A DNA stretch of 64,000 nucleotides from Varroa destructor (Eukaryota; Arthropoda; Arachnida; Mesostigmata; Varroidae). Below the pieces are notes generated by a model. That model was not told where the DNA came from. It did not search any database and worked only from the letters and a program-made list of their open reading frames with translations. Each line of letters opens with the position of its first letter. Positions within the stretch are counted from its first letter, which is position 1. Both the position numbers and the translations under genes were made by a program. Positions 25,408 to 37,400 of the stretch are shown piece after piece. The stretch covers positions 14,468,229-14,532,228 of the forward strand of contig NW_019211456.1 of NCBI RefSeq assembly GCF_002443255.2, read 5' to 3'.

Positions 25408-28400
25408 GTAAGTTCACTTGAAAACACACTGTAAAATGATACTGAGGCGTACTTTGTCGCAGCGGGTTTTGGGTATCATTTTTGTCGCGACTATAGCGAC
25501 TGCCAGTAGCCATTTTTGGGAAAGCAAATAGAGGTGTTGTGCATTTCCATTTGTCTTGCTAAAATCCATAAACTGGAATGAAGCTACAGGCAATATCAGG
25601 GCTCACGTAAGAGGAATCTAAGGGGAAGCCGAAGAAAATTTTGGCAGTGTACTCTATGAAACTGCAAAGCTTTCGGCAGGATCCGTATACCTACCTAACT
25701 GTCCATATAATATATATATAGCTGGGTCGTTGCTTTGGATCTATAATTTTTCTTAGGGCTTGTAAGATACAGAGGATGCAAAGGAATTTGTTTGGTCATG
25801 ACCTCGATCGAGGGGGTCTGCGGATTGTTTTTACGGAAATAATTAAGTATTGGCGTGATCTACCTTTAATGAATCCTGAACAATCTGGATAGATCACTAT
25901 ACAGTTCGTGTATGGAACTAAATTTCAGTTGACGATCTCATGACATTGTTCATTGAACGTCTCTAAGTAAGTTCCCTGCTCTCTATAGGCCATATTCTTT
26001 ATGTCATTCACTATAATTTTGCTGGCGTGTAACTCTGATTTTGTAATGATGTAACTAGTGACAACAACTTTATAGTTGGACAATATTTCGACTAAACCCT
26101 CATCATCAATCTTCTAAGGTCTCGTTATCTATCTAAATTTTGGGCCATGTTTTGTGCATCCTACAAAGGAGGAAGTCTTTAGTAATTGTTAAATTATGAT
26201 TATCAAAACTAGCTTAAGTACTAGGGCATCTACTCCTATAGGGTAGGTAGGCCATATTCTTAGTTACTTAATATATATATTTGATATATCCAACAAAATA
26301 ACTACACTAAAGTCTTCTTCGTAGGTCCTACCCTTCTTTCATGATAAAAAGTTATTTTATTATAATAATTATTATTATTTGAATAAAAACATTAAAATAA
26401 ACAATTTATATGCTCTGACTTATTGAATACATATTTTTCCTCTTATAACGATTTGGTCTAATTAGTATGTCTTGCTGAGGTACTTTCTAAGTTTTTTGTC
26501 TTCGAGTTAGCTGGTTACCGGATTAGAGTTCCAATAGGATTTTCGCTTAATATCACAAACGCTTGAAGTTGTCTAGGCAATATCGTTTCTTAACTCTGAA
26601 CTGGCTGGAATTATATCAGCAATCGTTTTTTCGTTTGCTTTTGCCCGAGTGGAGTTTTGAAGTGATTTTAAAATTGATTTCCCAGCAAAATTGCAGGATG
26701 TGTATGCTAGCGTTCAAGACAGTGGTGCCAGTGGCACTGATATATGGGGCTTACAAAATTCATCTCAGACAGTTCTGCTGTTTGGTCTCAAAAACTTAAT
26801 AATTTCTTTTGCAGACTTACTCGGGCCTGTTTTGCGTGGCGATCAATCCCTACAAACGGTTCCCGATCTACACCCCTCGAGTCGTCGCCCTTTACAGGGG
26901 AAAGAGACGCACGGAAGTACCTCCACACGTGTTCGCCATTTCTGATGGAGCGTATATGGCCATGCTCACAAGTAAGTGCAGACGTCTATGTATATACCTT
27001 GATGCCTATAAAAGTTGCGTACACAGTTCCAATGCCTATATATTCCACAATGTGATAATAAACTGTCGTGGTAGCACGTATATGGAACAGAGCAATAGCT
27101 GAAAGCTGTCAGTTTCCCTAACAGGTACAAACAAATCGAATAACATTAGCACAAAATATACCCCAGATGATGGCGCCTCCAACGCATGTAACAGCTGCCA
27201 GTTTTTTAATACCTTTGGACTTGAACAGGTCTGAACTTCCGTAACATTACTGAGTTAAAGAAGTCACTTAGTTCTTATGTACGTGCGTTGGCGCTACGTT
27301 GTTCCATTTTTGTATGATCTACGTTTAATGTCCGGTATAGCCGTTAGGCATTCTAGCACACGGCTGGCCCCCAGCACGAAATGAAGTGTGTCTATCTATC
27401 TATGCCCATGTTTGAACCTAGACCACAACGTGTCCTTAAGATTTGCAAGCAAATACCCACTGCTAACACCGGCATGTCTATATATGTATGTATGGTCACT
27501 TGGAGAAAAGCCTACTTAATAGGTTGGTTTTCCTACGACTTTTTTGGCAACGTCTTGGCCACGTGCGTAAGCCGACTCAGTACACGAGTCGGCTTAGCTG
27601 GGTCGATCTTTTCATAGTACCCTTCTCAAAAGATGACTATAATGCTGTCTGTAAAAAATCCATTGGAGTCAAAGAGAGACCATGAAAATACCATTTGACG
27701 AAATCCATCATAAGGGGGGGGGGGGGGTACTAGACAAGTTCAATTAAGTTCATTGATAACTTCCCACAACTAAAACGATATTTATTCGATGCTGCAGTAT
27801 CACTGAATTCTGCATGGCACTGTTTGTCAAATGGCTTCCTCAAAACTTACTTTAAAAACTTACTTAAGCAAAAGCTGACACTCTTCAGTCCCAGTAAATA
27901 GTTACGATATTTTATAGGTTCAAATCATAGCTCTGGCGCTCTTATCCAACCAATGTTTGCCGACTGAGTCAGCTAAGATCTGCTGCACGCTATTACCGCG
28001 CACGCAATTATGACCAAGATCATCACTATCGATTGCTAACGATCCTTTACCGACCTACTCAAAGAGACAGTAACGATATGAAAGCTAGGACCCGTGGTAT
28101 ACTCTTTTTGCTTTGCAGGGAAGTAGGGCACTAGCCGTTGAGCATTTGCTCACAAAAGCAAACAACACAGGCAGTCGTATCTATGTTTAATGACTGCAAG
28201 TGCAAATCACAGGCTGATAGGGTGTGCGGAGCTCTTGTAGCCGATTGAACCGAAATAGGCAAAAAACTAGCAAAGCCCAATTGGCCGTTCGGCTAAACAA
28301 CCGTGAAGAATATCTCTTTGGGTTTTGTTTATCTTCGAAAAAAGAGCGCTACGGCTGCAATGTAAACCCATTTTCAAGCCGAGGCCCATCCGACGTTGGT

Positions 28401-31400
28401 AAACTTTGTCCCGATGGCTCTCCAGAGTGCTTCGCGCAGCGGAGTCTATTGGCCATCATAGGCGAGTCGAACTCATAGAACACAGCCATGGACACGACTA
28501 CTACTACTACGAAGAAGAAAAGGTTTTCAAAAAGAGCGCGGAATAAATAGCGCGGCTTGAACGAAGGATGACGACGAAACGTTATCTTGACCACGTCATG
28601 CGGTGTAAGGAAGACAACGGATGAGGAAAACGCCTTTGCAGTAAACAATATTATTCGAACGGGCCAATGTATAGGATTTGAAGGATATTTTTCAAAGCGG
28701 TTTGCATTTACTTGAGCTAGTTATTGATGTGTGTAAGGAATAAAATAAAATGCAGTGGCCTATGATCGGCTATATTATTGAACCGATACTTCCGCGCCCA
28801 TGTATTTCTCGCAGCCATGTATAAATATCAGAGACCTCTTAATGTCAAGACAATCTAGAGAAATGCAAGAGCTGGATAGAAAAACACTGCAAACAAACAA
28901 ACAACGTATTGCATAAGAAGCAGTACAAAAATACAGATTTTTGAAAACAACAGGCTTAGAAATGTCAATCAATGAAACGAAGTTTCCTAAACAGATTTTC
29001 TGCTAAAAATGTTATACCCCAGAGGCCTTGTAGATATCCTCTCATTTAACAATATTCGTACCCTGTATGTCTTTTCATTTGTTTGCCGTCTCTTTTCAGA
29101 CAAGGACAATCAGTCGATGCTGATCACGTAAGTCTCCAAGTGCCTTAGGCTAGACAAGCGTCTCAATTTTTTCACAGTTCTTTCGCTGTAAACGAGGGCG
29201 CACTTGTTGAAACGGTTTATATAGGAAAAGCAGTCAATGACAACTTTATTTACTGATTTTATTTATTTTTATTGCATTTATGCATTGTAGAGATTTAAGT
29301 TAAACCGATAGAGATTCACTTAAGTGGTATGGTCGTACAGGGCAACTCTATAGTTGTGCAATTGGTAATTGATAAGCTAAAAGAAGAGATCTTGCGCATG
29401 CAGGAGTCCTGCGGATTTCAGTCTTGTGTGCAATCATCCACTAGGCTACCACCCGCTGATTTTGCTGTAGCTATGTAACAAGACGCATTAAAGATTAGTT
29501 AACCCATTCCTGTCGTATCAGTAATTTGATAATAAGCAGTCTGTGTAGGTAAACATCGGTATTGTAGGCGCTTCGAAATTAAGCTAGTGTAACTTTACGA
29601 AAAATTGCGGTTATGGTGTATTTGACTACCAGCGGTGAGTCCGGAGCTGGAAAAACCGAGAATACAAAAAAGGTGATCGCCTACTTCGCCATCGTCGGTG
29701 CAAACCTACAGACCAAAGATAAAGAGCCTAAGGAGGGTAAGAAGGGCAACCTCGAAGATCAGGTCGTACAAACCAACCCTGTTCTCGAAGCTTTCGGTAA
29801 TGCTAAAACGGTCCGTAATGATAACTCGTCCAGATTCGGAAAATTCATTCGTATCCACTTTGGACCAACTGGTAAACTTGCTGGAGCTGATATTGAAACC
29901 TACTTGCTAGAAAAAGCCAGAGTTATCTTTCAGCAAGAGAAGGAACGATCGTATCATATTTTCTACCAGCTTATGTCAGGAAAGATCTCCGGCCTTAAGG
30001 GTGAGTTCCCGCAGTTGATCTAAGTTAAGAATGATATATTTAATCAATAGACTGTAATGTTCATTCAGCTAAAATGTATACGAGTATGCATGTTTTGAAT
30101 AAATGTCATATATTATAAAATTATTTTTAATGTAGTTTGTGTAATTTTAGTTGGAAGCCTTTTTCAGCTTTCCTTACAAGTCCTTGCTTTCCAGATTTGT
30201 TAAATCTAATTTGAATTTCTGATAACCACCGTTTGAGAAGTACCATAACTTTGGCCTGTGTCTTTTACATTTCTGCTGCGACGATCTACACGTTGATTGC
30301 TTTCAAATGGCGATTCCGTAACGACGATGATGATGATCCAGGCAAATTGTTGCTAAGCAACAACATCACTGATTATCACTTCGTCTCGCAGGGAAAAACT
30401 GAAATTCCCGGCGTCGATGATGGCGAGGAGCTCAAGCTCACCGATGTAAGTTATTCGAGTTAAAGCGCTACTTGTCATACGCATCAATGACGGTAGCAGC
30501 TGTCGTTGTCTATACTATTACTTGTAATTTCAGCTAGTTTTTGTGTGTCCTACCACTTATCCTTGGTATACACTTAGCAATGACGAATTTTTGCGTCAAT
30601 TTTCCTGTAACTCATTGACTATGTCTAGCGTAAGAGCCAGACCTCGAAGCATTGAGTTTTCTGTTTGCAAGCATAGCGTGATACAGAATCGGTACTCATC
30701 AACAACAATTTATCAACACTTACGAACCGACATCTAAGTCTTATCCGAAGACATCGTCTTTTATCGTGTCAGATTCTATGATCTAGGACAGATATCAGGT
30801 CCTCGAATTTTTCTGATCGTCATTTTCTAGTGTAGCGACAGCTCGTCTTCGACCTGAATGTTTCAGTCGACTGCCTGTTGTCCTAGGCCTTCCGTTGTTT
30901 GATGAATGACCACTCGGCTGTTGCCCTTTTCATACTCGCTACTAAAATGCATGCAATATTCAATTAAGCGGTATGGCCTTCTGTTTTGTTTAATATATAT
31001 AAGAGGCGATTTAAAATAAACAATTTCGCAAATGAACTTACGCTTTAGGTGATCTAGAGGCTAGCCTTGTTGTCGTATTCACCTTAAAGGCTGTTGTGAG
31101 CAGCAGACGATTTATAGATATTATATAACTATGTAACATATATGATATTTGAACTGTCCTAAATACGACACATCTGAAAAAACTGATAAATTTTGTAATT
31201 GAATAAACGTTAAGTTGTAAGCCATTTATAGGTATTTGCTATAGCTAACAAGAAACAGACTTGACTATAGTTACGTAGGTTTATTTAGATTTAGTAAAAG
31301 CTTCATGCTGATCATGGTTTTATTGTAACTTCATTGCAAGACATTGAAACGAGACATTTAATTGAATTACCTGCTGTGTCCATATGACAGCAAGAACTAA

Positions 31401-34400
31401 TGATGACTAAAATTAACTAGAAAAGATAAGTTTTTCAAACCGTAATGCATCGCCAACGCCTCTTGCATTGTATCGGTCGTGTTGTACCAGGCACGCTTTT
31501 GCTGTCTAAGAACGTACAAATTTATATCTCAGGAAAAGGTCGAAATTACTGGAGTCGATAACGGCGAAGAACCAGACGCGAGTCCATCATAACTCGACGC
31601 TCGCACTTTGGGACCGATTACTGAAAGCCTTATGATGATACATTATCTTTAGAGCAAGTGTGAATTAGCACTGCTAGAGCAAGTTATCGAGCCAGAATAG
31701 CTAAAAAGCCTACACATCACGAAATGAAGAGCTGCTAATTCTGGTTTTGTTTGGACAGTAGCTAGATAGGTTGTGCGCAATCGTATATTTCGCCTGTTTT
31801 TTTAATCTTTAAGTAGCTTTGTTGGCATTCTCTCCTTATTGCGTCGTGTATTAAATAGTGAAACTGGGCTGAAATCTCAACCAGTGAAAATGTTATAGGT
31901 ATCGAAATGAGGCTATCAAAAGTTCTTAAAGCAATATGGAAAAACGCTAATCTTTTATCCCTGCTATATATCTACGTGTCAACGTATCCGTATTTGAAGA
32001 CCGTAGAGCTGACCGATTCTTCTACTTCTACACTTTTTCTTCACTGCTTATCGAAAGTCAGCTACAAGTGCGAAAATTAAACGTATATTACGGTCTGATA
32101 TTATTTGCAGAACGCCTTCGATATCCTTGGTTTTAGCGAGGAGGAGAAACTCTCGATTTACCGCATCACGGCAGCTGTCATGCAAATTGGATGTTTGAAA
32201 TTTAAGCAGCGCCCTCGCGAAGAACAGGCCGAAGCTGATGGAAGCGAAGAAGGCGAACGTGTTGCTCAACTTCTTGGTCTAGAAGCACCTGAGCTTTACA
32301 AGAACCTTTTGAAGCCCCGTATTAAGGTCGGCACCGAAATGGTAACCCAGGGGAGAAATCTCACCCAGGTCGTATCATCAGTGGGCGCCCTGGCCAAGGC
32401 AATGTTTGATCGCCTCTTTAAGTGGCTTGTCAAGCGTGTCAATCAGACACTCGAAACTCGTCAAAAACGGGCTCATTTTATCGGTGTGCTGGATATTGCC
32501 GGATTCGAAATTTTTGATGTACGTTGCTCTTGCCTGCTGCTTTATTTATTTAGCTAGCTCTGTTGACTTTAGCTTCAATATTCGTATATCTGCCTACCGG
32601 AATATGTTAAACATGTAAGATATAACATATAAATAAAAAAAGGAACACGAACGTCAAAAATGGTCAATGGTTTACCTTGACCATTTTCTCTCTGCATGTC
32701 AAAATAACTTCTATGCTATTATTCTGAAACTCAAGATTGTTTCCATCTGGGATAAATTCAAAACTACTTTTGCATGTAAAAAAGCAATTAGTACATAACT
32801 GTCTTTAATCTAAAGCTGGTAAGCGAAAAAGAGATAACGTTACAACAATACGGTGGAGGTACCTATCGAATATATTTTACTCGTAGTCATATTCTAAACT
32901 GATTGATTCTTTCTTTACGCAAAACAGTTCAACAGCTTCGAACAACTGTGCATCAACTTCACAAACGAAAAGCTTCAGCAATTCTTCAACCATCACATGT
33001 TCGTCCTGGAGCAGGAAGAGTACAAGCGAGAAGGTATAAATTGGACGTTTATCGATTTTGGTCTCGATCTGCAAGCCTGTATCGAATTGATTGAAAAACC
33101 AATGGGTGTCCTATCAATCCTTGAAGAAGAGTCCATGTTTCCTAAGGCTACGGACAAGACGTTTGAGGAGAAGCTCAATAACAACCATCTGGGCAAGTCA
33201 GCCAACTTCCAGAAGCCTAAACCCGGCAAAGCTGGTGCGCCCGCTGCCCATTTTGCTATTTCACACTACGCCGGCATCGTGCCTTACAATCTTACCGGCT
33301 GGCTAGAGAAGAACAAAGATCCATTGAACGATTGTGTCGTTGACCAGTTCAAGAAAGGTTCTCTCCAGTTATTGGCTGAGATCTTTGAGGATCATCCTGG
33401 TCTGGGCGGCGATACTGGAGGCAAAGGCGTCCGTAAAGGCAAAGGATCATCGTTCCAGACGGTGTCCCTCCTCTATCGTGAACAGTTGCAAAATCTTATG
33501 AGAACGCTAAATGCCACCCATCCGCACTTCGTGCGTTGCATCATTCCCAATGAGACGAAGTCGCCTGGCGTTATTGATTCACATCTTGTCATGCATCAAC
33601 TGACTTGCAACGGTGTACTTGAGGGTATTCGTATTTGCCGAAAGGGCTTCCCTAACCGTATGGTCTATCCTGACTTCAGGCAACGGTAAGCCAGATTAAG
33701 ATTTGTATTAATTATGGTGTAACCTATTTATTTTAGCAGTTAAATAGGGTAGCTAATTCTCTTCGACTAGCTTACCAAGCTGCGTCACACGTGTCAGAAA
33801 CCAGATATGAATCTGACTATACTTTTTTCTATATGTTTTTTCCACTAGTTTCTTTTCATCCCAATTTAATGATAAACCTTACGCGCTCCTCACAATTATT
33901 TTGAAGGCAATTCTAGTGAAAACGTACTAGTTCTGACTCTGTTAAATTCTCATTCATTGCAGGTTATATATTATACAGAGAGACCATTTTGGTAATTTAT
34001 TACGATAAAGAAATGAAGACTTCTGAGCGGTGTAGTTTCTGTCAAACGGAACTTTTCTTGTACATACAAACAAACTTATGACCAGATGTCAAGAGAGGCT
34101 TAACTGACCCGAAGTACTTGATTGTCTTTTTTTTCTCGCTTGTATATGCTATTTATATACCATATACCCCAGTTCTATAAATAATTGTTAACATTATGAT
34201 TTTTACATTTAATTTATTTGGGTCATACATCTAAAAGACTGACGAGAGACTTTTGGTCAAATATAAAATTGTAGTTACTGTCTATTCGAATTCCATCGCT
34301 GTCCGTCGTGAATGTGTTTAGCTATGCCATACACACATTTAATGCAACTTCTCTATCAACGTTTCTCCTATTTAACTTAACTTTCTAAGCCTTATTTTAG

Positions 34401-37400
34401 TTTTGTGCAAACCGCCTGCAGTTATGCCCTTTTGCAAGGTAACAGTCGTTTTCTCTCTTGGAAATATAATAAATAAAAAATTGGATTGTTCCCTGAGTGG
34501 TCATTAAAGATAGAGAAAAAAATACCCAAAGAATTAAACAAAAATAGTAGTTTCTTTAGATTTGTATTGGTAGCTTTGCATTAGTTTTTAGTAATTATGC
34601 ATCCTGCTTTGCAGTACAATTAGGTACTTTTGCAACACATGTTGTATTGCATCTCTTAACCAGCTTTCTTCCGTTATTCTTGCTCGCGACAGGTACAACA
34701 TTTTGGCCCCTAACGCAGCAACCGGCGTAGCTGATGCTAACGAAGCATCTAAGAAGGTCATCGCTACCCTAGACCTGGATCAAGACGAGTACCGCTTCGG
34801 TAGCACAAAGGTACTGAAGTTTTGACGCTAACGAACAGAACATTTTACCCGCGATTTTTAAATAATTTTATCTTTAAACTGCAACACTCTTTGTTTGTTA
34901 AGTTTCTAAAATAACAAGTGCTACTATTGATACTTACTTGTCTGTTTGCTGTAATCTTCTAGTGTGATAAAGCGTAGCGAGGTAACGGCGTCCTACTGAA
35001 GCGTCAGTCGAAAACTCGGGTTTTTCTTTCGTTGCCGCTTGAAAACAGCATGTACTGTTTGCATATTTCCTTTCACGAACTCCAATATTTTACCCACCGT
35101 GTTCGAAAAATCAGCTGCTTAACGTTGAATCCATCAAATGCGGGTTAATTTTGCACGCCATTTTTTCACGCCTTTCTACCGCTTCATGACGTTATGTAGA
35201 AAGCTATTTTTACGTGTAAGTAATTATCCGCATACTATTATTTATATACTATTGTTACCCTTATCAGTTCTATTTTAGGGTTTTTTTTTATTTCTAGCAG
35301 ATTAGATAAAATATTTATGGATGCATGAACACACATTCAACGTAACCACGGAGCGTGTTTAAGCGACTCATCCTGTTTATGACAGAACAAACGAGGCTAT
35401 GCAGTGTGTCCGCGTCTTTATGTATTATTGTCATTAACTATGACACATAAAGTTACGTAAGTACATGATAACTTGTAATTCCTGAATACAAACACGAAAA
35501 ATTCAATTGTAAAGCAACTGCAGAATGGTATCAACGGCCTTTTCGAAACTTGTTATTGACAAAGTCGCGCACGCACCAAGGCATGCCTCGTGTAATTATG
35601 TAAGTGTTTGTCAGCTGTTAAGAAAAACCTATAATCCATGTTTGGTGAATTAATAAATTTCGCGGAACTAACATTTTCCAACAACATCCTCCGAGGAATA
35701 ACATCCTTGCCCCAGACACATTGATCGAATGGATCCGCGTAAAAGATATAACTGGGGCTTTTGCAAAACATATACCCAAAATCGACGGTGCCGAATATCA
35801 GCCCGACGTGACGGATATCAAAGGCAGAAGGAACAATAAAGCACAGATGTTCGACGCATTCAGATTATTGGGTTAAACAGTGTGCGTATGGGCATAATTG
35901 TGGAGTATATATGAAGCATCGATGGTATAACACAACGCTATTGAATGCAATACAAAATTAGTCTTTACGAAAATGAACCTAAATTTTTCTGACCGGAAAC
36001 TTTCGATTTGACGTTTATCGGCGAGTAAAATTAATAAATACCGAGTATATTAAACATACTATCTAATAACAATTATGCATGTTAAGGTCGGGCCCAAGTG
36101 CAATGAGCGCATGCTCATTGCCCGGGTAAGGATGTCTATACAATCCGATATCTAAATGAAACATGCCCGTTGCAGGTATTCTTCCGCGCTGGGGTGCTGG
36201 GCCGCCTGGAAGAATTACGTGACGAGCGTTTGGCCAAGATCATGACGATGATCCAATCAGCTTGCAGGTGGTATCTTTGCAAGAAAGGATTCCAGAAATT
36301 AAAGGAGCAACGGTACGTTCTTTTACGCCTATTCAGTGATAGGTGAGGGTGTACAGATAGGTTAAATGTAACGGTCACGCAATCATGCGACCATATGAAC
36401 ACTCCTCAGACCTAGCTTTAATACTTAGTAACAATAAAATCCTGTGTCTACTTTAAAGCTTTAGCTTTTTTTGGATTATTTTGTAAATTTGATCAGACGT
36501 TGAAGCCGGACGTGTCGCTAAAGAAATATTTTTTTTAACGGTAGACGATACTTGATCACTAATAAACTATACAGTTCTTAGGAACATGATTCAGTAAGTG
36601 ACAAACCCAACGGTCTAGACCTAATAAGGTAATCTGATAGATCTGTGAAAGTTCGGTGGGCATGCCTGCTTTGCATGGTCCCGAAGTCGAAAATGTTTAA
36701 GTTCATTGAGTACAACATTTTCACAAGTTTGTACTTAGAAATTGAATACGCAATTAGTAGTAAATGTAACATAATTTTTTTACCAGCCACATGACAGCAG
36801 GAAAATGATTGCACAGTTGAAGGCAAAAACAAGCACTTATTATATATGAAGTAACTAACAAAAAGCTACAAACATGAACTCATCTATTTGTGCGACAATC
36901 CGCAATCTGAACTGCGAACTAGCTGTTTACTACCTTTGCTTCTTTGATCACAGAAGTTTCTAATTCGTTTGGTTTTTAAAGATATAATAGTTTATCAAAT
37001 GATACTTATTTCAAGCGTTGATAACAGGCAAAGATATCGTAACAGCTAAAGATGTCTTACAATACAATTGAGTAAACCCTATTTTTGTTTTTATATATAT
37101 ATATATTATCGCTTGCCATTGAGAGATAATCGTCATCAACGTCTTTTTAGTCTATATATTTATCCACTCATTAGCAAGGATTTCATAAAAGATCAATTTA
37201 TATAACCAATGATTTTTTGTTATAACCCTATTAGCGCGCGAAGCACGACGGGAATTCGTTTGTAGACTGTAAAAGAACTACACATACATTTGAGTACATC
37301 CGCTTGTACGTGCTAGTGAAGGGTATTTAGCGTGCCCATCCCGGTGCCATGCATTCTTGTTTGAAATACAGCAGAAGATCATGCGAGAACAACGACCAGC

